Assembly (NCBI GenBank): GCA_963751425.1
Contig: CAVVUF010000002.1
Span: 434,001-498,000 of the forward strand
DNA length: 64,000 nt
Source of the DNA: CAVVUF01 sp963751425
Lineage (GTDB): Bacteria > Chloroflexota > Anaerolineae > Anaerolineales > UBA4823
Direction: 5' to 3'
Part shown: positions 27,935 through 37,359 of the stretch, piece after piece
How positions within the stretch are numbered: position 1 is the stretch's first letter
Layout: each line of letters starts with the position of its first letter
The notes under the pieces: model-generated
What the model was told of the DNA's origin: nothing
The model's input: only the letters and a program-made list of their open reading frames with translations
Databases searched by the model: none
Program-made: the position numbers and the translations under genes

Positions 27935-29048
27935 TTAAACCCCGACCTGCCTGCGCCGCTCCAGCGCGCTGCCCAAAAGCCGCTCGATGGTGTGCACCAT
28001 GGGCAGGTCATCTGGGGTAACGAGAGAAATGGCAGTGCCCAGCTTCGTCATCCGACCGGTGCGACCGATCCGGTGGGTATAAGCCACGGCCGTATCGGGC
28101 ATATCGTAGTTGATCACATGCGTGATCTGGGAGACATCGATGCCCCGCGCTGCGATATCCGTGGCCACCATCACCTTAACCCTGCCGCTGCGGAAGCTGT
28201 CCATCGCCTCCTGGCGCCGGTTCTGTGACAGGTTGCCTTGCAGCGAGGTAGCAGATACCCCGCTTTTGCTCAGCTGCTCAGCGAGCTTCTTGGCGCGGTG
28301 TTTGGTGCGTGTAAAGACCAGGATCTGACCATCTCCCAGACTTGCGCAAAATGGACTGCAGCAGCTCAACTTTTTGGGTTTGTTCCACGGGGTAGGCGGC
28401 ATGGCTGACCGTCTCGACCGGGCGTGAGGCTCCCAGCTCGACCGTGACCGGGTTATGCAGCAGCTCATCCGCTAATGAGCGGATTTCAGGGGGCATCGTG
28501 GCAGAGAAGAGCAGCGTCTGGCGCTGTTTGGGCAGGGCAGCCAGGATGCGCCGGATGGATGGCAAAAAACCCATATCGAACATCTGGTCGGCTTCATCCA
28601 GCACCAGGACTTCGATATCTTTCAGGCTGATCACTTTCTGCGCCATAAGATCAAGCAAGCGGCCCGGGCAGGCCACCACAATCTCAACCCCAGCCTGCAA
28701 GCTTTTAATTTGAGGTACGGGGCTCACGCCGCCATAAATCGTTGTACTGCGCAAGCCGGTCTGGCGCCCCAGCTCGCCAATGGCGACATGGGTTTGTTCG
28801 GCCAGCTCGCGGGTCGGGGCGATGATGAGCACGCGCAGCACTTTACGCGGCTCCTGCATCAGGTGCTGCAAGATGGGTAAGACAAAAGCCGCGGTTTTGC
28901 CTGTGCCGGTTTGGGCCAGGCCCAACACATCCCGCCCAGCCAGGATAGCTGGGATGGTGCGGAGCTGGATGGGGGTGGGGGTGGCATAGCCAGCGGCTGA
29001 AATCCCGGCGTTGATCCGGGAGTGAAATGCAAACGGAATAAAACTCAC
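27935..29048 (-). CDS. DEAD-box ATP-dependent RNA helicase, frameshifted
   Basis: The start is a GTG at 29048 with AAGGA 6 bases upstream (SFIPFAFHSRINAGI); a frame to 29186 has no support. The first part carries the Q motif (TPTPIQ), AQTGTGKT, PTRELA, the DEAD box (LVLDEADQMFDMGF) and SAT. One extra base near 28342 disrupts the frame; removing it joins SILR to SLGDGQILVFTRT. The second part has motifs IV-VI (ATDIAARGID, HRIGRTGR) up to 27935. The total is about 370 residues, a minimal RhlE-like helicase without a C-terminal extension. It acts in RNA remodelling or cold adaptation. Confidence 0.88.
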
Positions 29049-29282
29049 AAAAGGTCCTTTTTGGCGATCGATTGAGCCAAGGCGAACCCTGGCCCGTACG
29101 CATACGTAAATGATCAAATTTGTCCACTTACAAATGCGAACGTAAGAGTATACCACAGTAATGGGGTTCTGCCTGGTTTTCCACAATAATCCAACCCAAG
29201 CTCAGAAGTAAAGATTAATCTGCAAAACACGCTCAGTAAACGCTGCCCTCCACTCTGAAGACATACCCGCTTGCTAAGCTGA

Positions 29283-29303
29283 GATCAGAAAAGATTTCTG
29301 ATC
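29283..29303. promoter_or_regulatory. Perfect 9-bp inverted repeat upstream of the serine protease gene
   Basis: GATCAGAAA and TTTCTGATC flank a 3-base loop, 41 bases before the protease ATG at 29345. It could be an operator or an mRNA leader hairpin; there is no T tract, so it is not a terminator. Confidence 0.35.
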
Positions 29304-29344
29304 CTCAAACAAGCTGATCCCGAGCAGAGTGTAGGAGCCAAGCG

Positions 29345-30148
29345 ATGAAAACTTCACGAAATACCCTAGTCCTGAGCATCTTGATCGTCTTCATCTTGAG
29401 CATTTTGTCTAACCAGTTCAGCCAGGCAGCTGCCTCTCCCCAATCTCCAGCGGTGGCAGAGAAGCAGCAAATCCTATCCGCGACGGTTCAGATACTGGTT
29501 TTCCCTTCGGAAGGGATTGAGTACGAGCGAGGCATAGGAACCTTGTTTAGCTATGGAGAGAAGACTTTTATTTTGACCCATAACCACTGGTCAATGCTGA
29601 CTGTCTCCGCCAAAGTTGAATTTCGCGGTGACAAAAATCAGCTCCTTTTGACAATCTCGGGAACCGAATTTCTGGAGCTGGTTTCTTATCGTGATCGGGG
29701 CAGTATTATTTTAAAGGCGCCTGCGGCCCTGCCTTCCCAGGGAGCTGTAACAATCAGTGGTTTTCCCGAGCTAACCGAAGGCGAAGAGTTGACCTTGGTT
29801 CACCGGAATAGCAGCGACCATAACCAATTGGATAGCATGACCGTAAAAGTTGTCCGAGTGATTACCGGCAAAGGCACTTCTGCCTTCAATATCATCCCTC
29901 TCAACCAGGCAGAGATCATCCCTGGGGATTCGGGTGGAGGTTTATGGCATAACGGGCAGTTGGCGGGAAATATGTGGGCTTTCTACCCTGAGACGCAGCC
30001 AGGGTTCCTAAACTTAACTCGGCCGGATGAAAGCCAGATCGGCATCATCGCCCAGCTTCCTTTTGACTATCTCCAAACTTACCAGGTTCTGACGCTGGAT
30101 AATTCAATTGCGGATGTTCAGGATGGCAAGGACCGGGATGAGCCGTAA
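29345..30148 (+). CDS. Secreted chymotrypsin-like serine protease
   Basis: 267 residues with a signal peptide (about 1-30). The catalytic triad can be read as H79 (ILTHNHW), D117 (YRDRGSI) and S196 (PGDSGGGLW), in the usual S1 order and spacing. There are no disulfide cysteines and no PDZ domain, so it is a minimal S1 protease. It converges with the SARP regulator gene, 3 bases apart. The substrate is unknown. Confidence 0.83.
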   Translation: MKTSRNTLVLSILIVFILSILSNQFSQAAASPQSPAVAEKQQILSATVQILVFPSEGIEYERGIGTLFSYGEKTFILTHNHWSMLTVSAKVEFRGDKNQLLLTISGTEFLELVSYRDRGSIILKAPAALPSQGAVTISGFPELTEGEELTLVHRNSSDHNQLDSMTVKVVRVITGKGTSAFNIIPLNQAEIIPGDSGGGLWHNGQLAGNMWAFYPETQPGFLNLTRPDESQIGIIAQLPFDYLQTYQVLTLDNSIADVQDGKDRDEP

Positions 30149-30151
30149 AAG

Positions 30152-33100
30152 TTAGCCAGCTTCGCTGCCGCGTGCCTGTGCCAGCTCCAGCGCCTGCTCG
30201 ATGGTCATCAATTTTCCAGCTTCGAAGGCTTGCCGGTAACCATCTTCGCCCAGCGCGGATACCAGGCTCGCCGCGCTGAGATCGTAATCTAATTGATTCT
30301 CCGGTTCGAGCTTTTCGTGGAATTGTTCCTGCACTGCTGCCACAAAGCCTTGCATCCGGGCGGCTGCTATTAATTGCCCCTCCAACCTGAGGACGCTGGC
30401 TATCCCGGCAAAATTATCACCGATGAAATGAAAAAAACCAGCGGCTTGATGGATGGTCAGCCTTTCCATCCAGAGCTGGCGAGCCAGTTCTGCCTCTCCC
30501 TGCTGGATGGCGATCAATCCCAAATTTCCGAGGATCGTGGCGACTCTGATCTTGTCCCTCATTTGGCGCCGGATAACCAGTGCTTCTTCGAACAAACTCT
30601 TTGCAGTTTCCAAGTTGCCATCTCGATATTGTATGCAACCAAGGTTGTTGAGTGCCGCAGCTTGGGTTCCGATATTTCCAACCTCCCGACCGAGCGCCAG
30701 GCTTTGTCCATAAAAAAGCTGCGCCCGTTGATGGTCACCTTCATCTCCCCAATAAACCCCTAAAACCAATAAGACGAAACTAATCTCAAATTTGTCACCC
30801 AACTTCTGGTAAATTTCCAGGGATTCTTCCAGCATCTGGCGTGCAGAGAGTTCCTTCAATCCATAATCAAATTGCGCTAAGAGTCTCAGAATGATCGCAA
30901 TCAACCGATCATATTCCAGGGCGCGTGAAATGACCAGGCTTTCATTTAGGTAACACCCTGCTGCCTCCAGGTCTCTCTGGCTGAATGCAAGCGCACCAGC
31001 CCGATAAAGGCCCTCTGCCTGAGCACGTTGGGAAGCGCTTTCTCGCAAAGCCAATGCCTTTTCCGTCCAGGCGCGTCCTTCGCTGATGGTTCCGACCTCC
31101 CAAAAACCACCCAGGACAAAGCAAAGATGCAGCGCTTCTTCTCCTCTGCCCGCTTCAAGACTCCATTGAAGCGCCGCCCGCAGGTTGTCGTTTTCGTTTT
31201 CCAACCTTTGAATCCAGATACCCTGATCCGGACCGCCAAATTGTTTCCTTTGTGACTCTGCAAGGCGCAGAAAATATTCGAAGTGCGCCCTTCGGCAGGT
31301 CTTCATCTCCGCGCCGGTGCCCAGCTTCTCACCGGCATACTGGCGCAAGGTTTCCAGCATGCCATAGCGGCCTGTTTCAGGCTCCAGCCTCACCAATGAT
31401 TTTTCGACCAGGTTGCCCAGCAGGTCGATCACTTCGAAAGCATCCACAGCACCTGATCCACATACCGCCTCGGCTGCTTCGAGCGTCCAACCGCCCGCAA
31501 AAACCGAAAGCTGCCGCAGCATAGCCTGCTCCGAGTCTCCGAGCAAGTCGTAGCTCCAGTCGATCAGAGCACGCAGCGTCTGGTGGCGCGGCAGGGCAGT
31601 CCGGTCACCGCCAGTCAGGATGCGGAAGCGGTCGCCAATATGCTCAGCGATATTTTCTACCGAAAGAGACCGCACCCGGGCTGCCGCCAGCTCGATCGCC
31701 AGCGGGATACCCTCCAGGTGGCAGCAGATTTCAGCCACCGCGGGAGCGTTGTGGTCGGTCAACCGAAAGTCTGGCTGAGCAGCCACAGCCCGTTCGATGA
31801 ACACACGCACAGCCTCAACCATTGGCAGGGTTTTGAGGCTGATCACCTGGTGCGGGTCAGGGATTGTTAGCGGCGGCACGATGTAATTCGTCTCGCCGTT
31901 GATGTGCAGGCGCTCGCGGCTGGTGGCCAGGATCTTCAAACGCGGTGCTGCCTTTAGAAGCTGCATGGCCAGTCCGGCGCAGGCCTGTCCGAGGTGCTCG
32001 CAGTTATCCAGGATCACCAGCAGCTGTTTATCCCGGACGAACTTCACCAGCGCTTCCATCAGGGGGCAGCCTGGTTCTTCCTTGACTTCCAAGGCGGAGG
32101 CCAACCTCTGTGGGACGAGGCTGTCCTCGGAAAGAGCGGCTAACTCCACGAGCCATACCCCGTTCTCGAAGGCCTCGATCAAGTCGGCGCCCACCTCCAG
32201 CGCAAGGCGCGTTTTGCCAGTCCCGCCGGGCCCGGTGAGCGTTACCAGGCGTGTCGGTGTGTAGGGGTGACTTTCAAAGTCACACCTTTGCATGTCATAC
32301 CTGGGCGTATCACCCTTACCCAGGAGCCCCTTGATATCTTCGATCTCTTTTTCCCGTCCGATGAAGCTCGTGACCTGGGCGGGAAGGTTGTGTAGTTTGG
32401 TTTTCTCGTAGAGCTGCCATCCCTTGAATGGAGCTTCGCCCGGAGCTGGAGGTAACGGCTGCGCTTGCAGAGGGATTGGCTTTTCCCCGCGCAGCAGGAG
32501 CTGGTAGGTTTCGCGCGTCTGACTGGATGGCTCGATGCCCATCTCCTGTCTCAACACCTCCTCGCAGCGCAGGTAGGTAGCAGCCGCGCTGGCCATATTT
32601 CCCTGCCCCGCATGTGCAACCATCAGGCTGCGATAAGCCAGCTCCGGCGTATTTCCGTGTGCGATCCAATCCTCGGCCTGCTCGATCACCTCTCCCCAGC
32701 TTCCTTGCCGGCCAAGTTCCTCCACGAGCATCTGCATCTTGCTTTCAAAGACCGATTGAAGGCGCTGCCTCTCCAGGGTGATCCACTCGTCATAAAATCC
32801 AGGCAAAAGCTCCCCCTGGTATACCTGGACCTGCCGTTGTAAGGTCTCAACTTGATTGGTGGGACTGGAAGAAACCAGGATTTCCACATCCAGCCAATCT
32901 CCTGCCTGAAGCTGGAAAGTAACCTCCAGGTCGTCCGCCTGCATATAAGCCGGCTCTCCGTCCTTCTCGAGCGCTTTACGGATGCGCCACAGTGCGTGGC
33001 GCAGGTTGCTGCGGGCATTCGCCTCGCTGGCGTCCGGCCAAAACATGCCTGCCAGCCTCTCCCGGCGCAAGGGCTTATTGGGGTTTAGAAGCAAAAAGGC

Positions 33101-33190
33101 CAGTAAGGATTGGGAAGGTCGCGAGGGAATATCGACGTTTTGTTCATTCAAAACGATCTCGAACCGGCCCAGCAGACGAACCTGAAGCAC
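30152..33190 (-). CDS. SARP/BTAD transcriptional regulator with NB-ARC ATPase and TPRs
   Basis: 1012 residues. N-terminal OmpR-like winged helix and BTAD domain (about 1-240: FLLLNPNKPLRRERLAGMFW; DASEANARSNLRHALWRIRK). Then a STAND-type ATPase: P-loop LTGPGGTGKTRLALEVG, Walker B region LLVILDNCEH and the GxP-like IPLAIELAAARV. Tetratricopeptide-like repeats fill the last third. Such proteins are ligand-gated activators common in Chloroflexota. The linker before the P-loop carries an unusual palindrome-coded insert (see 32261-32324). Targets unknown; neither neighbour is an obvious one. Confidence 0.92.
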   Translation of the reverse strand: MLQVRLLGRFEIVLNEQNVDIPSRPSQSLLAFLLLNPNKPLRRERLAGMFWPDASEANARSNLRHALWRIRKALEKDGEPAYMQADDLEVTFQLQAGDWLDVEILVSSSPTNQVETLQRQVQVYQGELLPGFYDEWITLERQRLQSVFESKMQMLVEELGRQGSWGEVIEQAEDWIAHGNTPELAYRSLMVAHAGQGNMASAAATYLRCEEVLRQEMGIEPSSQTRETYQLLLRGEKPIPLQAQPLPPAPGEAPFKGWQLYEKTKLHNLPAQVTSFIGREKEIEDIKGLLGKGDTPRYDMQRCDFESHPYTPTRLVTLTGPGGTGKTRLALEVGADLIEAFENGVWLVELAALSEDSLVPQRLASALEVKEEPGCPLMEALVKFVRDKQLLVILDNCEHLGQACAGLAMQLLKAAPRLKILATSRERLHINGETNYIVPPLTIPDPHQVISLKTLPMVEAVRVFIERAVAAQPDFRLTDHNAPAVAEICCHLEGIPLAIELAAARVRSLSVENIAEHIGDRFRILTGGDRTALPRHQTLRALIDWSYDLLGDSEQAMLRQLSVFAGGWTLEAAEAVCGSGAVDAFEVIDLLGNLVEKSLVRLEPETGRYGMLETLRQYAGEKLGTGAEMKTCRRAHFEYFLRLAESQRKQFGGPDQGIWIQRLENENDNLRAALQWSLEAGRGEEALHLCFVLGGFWEVGTISEGRAWTEKALALRESASQRAQAEGLYRAGALAFSQRDLEAAGCYLNESLVISRALEYDRLIAIILRLLAQFDYGLKELSARQMLEESLEIYQKLGDKFEISFVLLVLGVYWGDEGDHQRAQLFYGQSLALGREVGNIGTQAAALNNLGCIQYRDGNLETAKSLFEEALVIRRQMRDKIRVATILGNLGLIAIQQGEAELARQLWMERLTIHQAAGFFHFIGDNFAGIASVLRLEGQLIAAARMQGFVAAVQEQFHEKLEPENQLDYDLSAASLVSALGEDGYRQAFEAGKLMTIEQALELAQARGSEAG
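32261..32324. repeat. Palindromic insert within the regulator coding sequence
   Basis: GTGACTTT and AAAGTCAC (32267-32283) flank a single base, and CCTGGG/CCCAGG (32300-32305, 32319-32324) forms a second hairpin. Together they encode about 20 extra residues in frame between the sequence FIGREKEIEDIKGLLGKG and the P-loop segment RLVTLTGPGG. It looks like a small palindromic element that landed in a tolerant linker. Confidence 0.45.
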
Positions 33191-33494
33191 CTTTGGCCTC
33201 CCTGATTATGCAATTATGACCGCAGAGGGCTTGATTGAGACCCCCGTGGGAACCAAGAACAGATTTTCTATTTAGATTCGAGTTGACGAAATCCTATCCC
33301 AAACGATAACCTTATCTTTCGCTAAGTTATCCATGTAACCATTATTTCATAAAACAGAATCAGAAGTCAATTAGTCAATTTATTTACTCGAACTAAAGTT
33401 AAATCGTCACTGCTCAGCCGTGAGCGATTTGCCCATTCCCCGGCCCCCTTCTAAACCTTACCCGCAGCAAGTTCAAACCCACGCTTCCAAAGGG
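33191..33494. other. 304-bp intergenic region between the GH13 and SARP genes
   Basis: No open frame that looks coding. It contains the hairpin described at 33401-33430 and AT-rich DNA (33260-33400) that should hold sequence downstream of the GH13 gene and none of the SARP promoter, since both genes point left. I see no RNA gene. Confidence 0.5.
33401..33430 (-). terminator. Terminator-like hairpin after the GH13 gene
   Basis: AAATCGTCAC pairs with GTGA-G-CGATTT, one base bulged, around a 9-base loop. It lies 65 bases past the stop at 33495 and is followed on the minus strand by a moderately T-rich stretch (TTTAACTTTAG). Confidence 0.5.
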
Positions 33495-35036
33495 CTATTC
33501 GACCCGCTTGTACCGGCTGTAGCCCCCCAAAGGTTCTTCGTATGGTTTTAAGACATAGGCCGTTTTCGGCGGCAGGCTAACCGTCATAAAGGCAGCTTCG
33601 ATCGCCATGCCAGCCGCCGCCTCCGTTGGGCTCAATAGATGCACCATGGGGGTGGTATCCATCAGGTTGGCATTGGCGAGCATGATACGCTCGGTCACTG
33701 GCGCATCCGAAGGGTTGACCAGTACGACAACCGTCTCCAGCGCCCGCTCGGTATAACGCTCAAATGCCAGGATACGCTCCGCCTCGATCAGGCGGAAATT
33801 TCCAATGCGTAAGGCGCGGTTCTCCTTGCGCAGGGCGATCAACTGTTTGATCCAGACGAGCTCAGGGTTGTCTGCACTCACCAGGTCCCAGCGCATCGGG
33901 CCGCGATTTTCGGGGTCTCCTCCTCCGGTCATGCCCAATTCACTGCCATAGTAGATATTGGGAGCGCCTGGGAGTGTAAACTGGAGGGTTTGGGCCAACC
34001 GGCGCGGCGCAATTTCAGGGAGCAGGCTGGCGATGCGAGGAATATCATGGTTATCGATCACCATCCAGGATTTCAGCATGGCTTCAATCCCGGCATCGCG
34101 GACCAGGCGGCTGAGCATACGCCCGGCAGCCGCTGGTGAGATGCTTTCATTGACAGCGCCAAGCACAATTTGGCGCATTGTAAAATTCATGACTGCGTCG
34201 ATGGAGCGCAGCCATTCATCGGGATAATTGACAATCTCACCCACGATCAGGGATCCGGGCATTTCTTCATGCGCCGCCTGGGTCAGCTCGCCTAGGAATT
34301 GATAGCCTAATTCATAAGCGGTATCCAACCGCCAGCCATCGGCGCCTTCGCGCAGGTAGCTGCGTACTACAAAATCTGGATTTTGGTAGAGATAGCCGCG
34401 TACGGCTGGGTTCTCAATATTCAGCTCCGGCAAATTTTGAAAGCCGGTCCAGACCCGCGCCCCGCCCGCATACTGTGCACCGATCGCAAACCAGTCCCGC
34501 CAGGGGCTGTCAGGGTTTGCGAGGGCATCTTGAAAGATCGCCGCGTTTCGCCCCATATGGTTGAACACGCCATCCAACACAATCTTCATCCCACGCGCAT
34601 GCACCTCAGCCGCCAGGCGGATGAAGTCTTGCCGGTCTCCAAACTCGGGGGATATTTTTTGAAAATCCAGCGCATCGTACTTATGGTTGGTATACGCCAG
34701 GTGGATTGGATTCAGGTAGAGCACATCGATACCAAGCTGCTCGATATAATCCAGGTGGCTGCGGAGACTGTCAAAATCTCCGCCCCAAAACTCAAGTTCC
34801 TGGCTGTTCAGCTGGGCTTCTGGCAGGTAGGTGCCTCGGCTGGGCGCCTGCGACCAGTCTTTCAATACCTTTGGGGATGGATACAGCCCGCGTTTGGTTT
34901 CCAGCCGCTCAGAAGGCGCGAAGCGGTCGATCAGTACCTGGTAGATGATATTGCCGTTGCGCCAATCGCCCTCGCGTTCTGAAAAGACCTTTGCCCGATT
35001 TTCTCGGTCTAAACTTTCTGTTTCGCTGTTTGTCAT
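33495..35036 (-). CDS. GH13 alpha-amylase-family enzyme
   Basis: 513 residues, no signal peptide, so cytoplasmic. All four GH13 regions are present: I DGVFNH (155-160), II GWRLDTA with nucleophile D238, III VGEI with acid/base E267, and IV VIDNHD with D331. An N-terminal segment (DRFAPSERLETKRG, EFWGGDFDSLRSHLDYIEQLGID) is of the maltodextrin-glucosidase or neopullulanase type. It likely hydrolyses maltodextrins taken into the cell. It is on the same strand as the OYE-SDR-GH88 operon, 108 bases downstream of it. Confidence 0.92.
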   Translation of the reverse strand: MTNSETESLDRENRAKVFSEREGDWRNGNIIYQVLIDRFAPSERLETKRGLYPSPKVLKDWSQAPSRGTYLPEAQLNSQELEFWGGDFDSLRSHLDYIEQLGIDVLYLNPIHLAYTNHKYDALDFQKISPEFGDRQDFIRLAAEVHARGMKIVLDGVFNHMGRNAAIFQDALANPDSPWRDWFAIGAQYAGGARVWTGFQNLPELNIENPAVRGYLYQNPDFVVRSYLREGADGWRLDTAYELGYQFLGELTQAAHEEMPGSLIVGEIVNYPDEWLRSIDAVMNFTMRQIVLGAVNESISPAAAGRMLSRLVRDAGIEAMLKSWMVIDNHDIPRIASLLPEIAPRRLAQTLQFTLPGAPNIYYGSELGMTGGGDPENRGPMRWDLVSADNPELVWIKQLIALRKENRALRIGNFRLIEAERILAFERYTERALETVVVLVNPSDAPVTERIMLANANLMDTTPMVHLLSPTEAAAGMAIEAAFMTVSLPPKTAYVLKPYEEPLGGYSRYKRVE

Positions 35037-35144
35037 TGTTGCACACCCTTTGGTTCTAAAAGTGGGATTCTTTTTGATTTCTTGTCCATGCCTTTTTTGT
35101 TTTTTGCAACCCTTTTGGCTTATACCTGATCCGTCATGTTAAAT

Positions 35145-36580
35145 TCAGGTCTGCGCGGGGCGTTTGACCTCAGCCAGCTTCTTCCCCATTTCCGACGATT
35201 TGTAAAATTCATCCAGCGGGTAGCAGCCCGAGACCAATCCATTGCGCGGCGCGGTGGTGCAGTCGCTGAACGAGCGGCAGATTTTCTTGCGCTGCAGGGG
35301 TTTCCCCCTCAGCACATCGCAGGGCATTTCGGGGTAAGAGAGAATGCCTCGCCCAATGCCCGCGAAATCGACCAGCCCGCTGCGCACGTTGTACTGCGCT
35401 ACGTTGGGCAGCCATTCTTGCAAATAGCTGTAAGCTGAGCCGACGATCAGCAGCTCGGGGAAGCTGCGCTTGAGCTCGCCGGTCACACGCACCTGGCGTG
35501 CCACCCCCACCAGCGGGTCTTCAGGAGGCAGGTAGCCGTCAGATGGAGGGAAGATGGCTGGGCGTTGGATATGTGGGTTGTAATACGGGCTGCCGCCCGA
35601 CAGGTTCACTAATTCCACCCCTAAAGATTGCAGCATCTTCAAGAGGGCTCTGGGTTCTTCCAGGTTAATTTGAGCTGGGTCAGCGGGATCGGCTCCGAAC
35701 CAGTAGCAGTTTCGGTCCAGGCGCGGGACGGGCACGCCGCTTCCATCGGGGCCGGGCTGGTAGGGAAGCGTATCGAAGATGCTGAGGCGCACGCCAATCC
35801 GCATCTGCGGCAGGCGCTGGCGGATGCCGGCAATGATTTCGCGCATGAAGCGGGTGCGGTTTTCAAGCGAGCCCCCATACGGCCCTGGGCGGGAGAAAGC
35901 GCTCAAGAATTCGTGCCCCAGGTAGCCGTGGCAGTGCTTTACATCCACAAAATCGAAGCCGGCCTCGGCCGCCTGCGCCGCAGCCTTAATATAATCCTGG
36001 ATGATGCCCTGGATTTCCTCATCGCTCACCAGGCGATATTCCGGCCCAATATGGACGCGTGTATCCAAATAGGGGTGGTGGTAGAGGATCACCGGGGCTG
36101 GCGGGCCAAGCGGGCGTGAGAAGCGTCCCGAATGCGTGAGCTGGATCCCGATCAGCAGGTTGCTGGTGTCGCCATGCTGTTCGGCATGCGCAGCCACCAG
36201 CCGCTGGCGCAGCCGCTTCAGATCCTCCACGTGCTGGGGGGCGAAGGTCAGCTGGTTGGGGTTGGCGCGTCCTTCTGGGCTGACGGCCACCGCCTCGCCG
36301 CCCCAAATCAGTTTGCCGCCGCTCATCCCGAAGCGCTCCCACCGCCGGAAAGTAAATTCCGTCGGGCGGCCATCGGTCGTGCCGTCCCAGCCCTCCATGG
36401 GTTGGATGCAGAAGCGGTTGCCGATGACAAAGCCGTCTTTCAGTGTGTAGGGTTGAGCTAAAGGTCCTGACGGGGCTAGGGATTAAGTTCCTCGTCAAAG
36501 CTCAGATCCAGCCCCAGGCTGTCCAGGGCTTCTCGGAACTGTGCCGGCGTTTTGAGCTGGGCAAGGCGGTAGGGTTTCAC
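35145..36580 (-). CDS. Old-yellow-enzyme family NADH:flavin oxidoreductase, frameshifted
   Basis: Reconstructed start is a GTG at 36580 that overlaps the upstream SDR stop by 4 bases (GTGA). It encodes KPYRLAQLKTPAQFREAL and runs to a false stop near 36470; one missing base there restores the frame into GPLAQPYTLKDGFVIGNRF and PMEGWDGTTDGRPTEF. The rest is an FMN TIM barrel with the OYE pattern (IQLTHSGRFSRP, HGYLGHEFLSAFSRPGPYGGSLENR, FAGIGRGILSYP). About 478 residues. The operon context with an SDR and GH88 suggests a role in sugar-acid or polysaccharide breakdown. Confidence 0.85.
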
Positions 36581-37359
36581 AACCGCCTCAGGTGAAATCC
36601 GCCGTCTACGTTGATGACTTCGCCGGTTGAAAACCGCAGCCGTCCTTCGGCAATGGCGAGCACAGCCTGCCCCACGTCTTCGGGCTGACCCCAGCGCCGG
36701 ATTGGCGTCAGGTTCTCCTCGAAGATGAGCTGGTTATACCGGTCGTGCGCTGCGCGGCTTAAGTCAGTTTCGATTATGCCCGGGCGCACCTCATAGACGC
36801 AAATGCCATATTCCGCCAGGCGGTCGGCGAACAGCCTGGTGACCATTGCCAGGCCCGCCTTCGAAACGCAGTACTCGCTGCGGTTCACGCTGCTGGTGTA
36901 GGCGCTGATCGAGCCGATGTTGATGATCTTAGGGTCCTGGATAACCCCTTTTTCGAGCAAGGCGATCATTTCGACCGCCACGCGCTGCGACAGAAAAAAC
37001 GGTGCTTTCAAATTGGTTTGCAGCACCTCATCGAAGCTGGCTTCGCTGGTGACAAGCAGGTCCACCCGCTGGCGCGGGCCCATCCCGGCATTGTTGACCA
37101 GCAGGTCGATGCGCCCGAAGGTTTCCATCACTTGCCGGACCAAATGCTCGCGTTGATCGCCCTGGCTCACGTCCGCCTGGAACAAGGCTGCCTCTGCCCC
37201 CAATTGTCGGGCTGATCGCTGGGTATCCTCCGCTGCCTCAAGGTTGGCGAGGTAATTGATCGCCAGGTTCCAACCGGATGAGGCCAGCGCCAGCCCAATG
37301 CCGCGCCCGATGCCGCGCCCGCCTCCCGTGATCAGTGCCAGGGGTTTATGGATTGTCAT
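36577..37359 (-). CDS. Short-chain dehydrogenase/reductase
   Basis: 260 residues, classical SDR. Cofactor motif TGGGRGIGRGIG (about 11-22), NNAG (about 89-92), catalytic S and Y-x3-K in SISAYTSS / SEYCVSKAG. The C-terminus VINVDGGFHLRRL is typical. It overlaps both neighbours (GH88 by 14 bases, OYE by 4), so the three genes are one transcriptional unit. Oxidation or reduction of an uronate-derived keto sugar, as for KduD-like enzymes, is likely from context; 3-oxoacyl-ACP reductase activity is the sequence-based alternative. Confidence 0.88.
   Translation of the reverse strand: MTIHKPLALITGGGRGIGRGIGLALASSGWNLAINYLANLEAAEDTQRSARQLGAEAALFQADVSQGDQREHLVRQVMETFGRIDLLVNNAGMGPRQRVDLLVTSEASFDEVLQTNLKAPFFLSQRVAVEMIALLEKGVIQDPKIINIGSISAYTSSVNRSEYCVSKAGLAMVTRLFADRLAEYGICVYEVRPGIIETDLSRAAHDRYNQLIFEENLTPIRRWGQPEDVGQAVLAIAEGRLRFSTGEVINVDGGFHLRRL

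Noticed and set aside
28278..28468. Programmed frameshift in the DEAD-box helicase
   Set aside because: No slippery heptamer or stimulating structure is evident, and the same type of indel occurs in many unrelated genes here.
36496..36498. TTG-started frame opposite the OYE N-terminus as a separate gene
   Set aside because: It is a shifted reading of the OYE gene, whose real GTG start overlaps the SDR stop.
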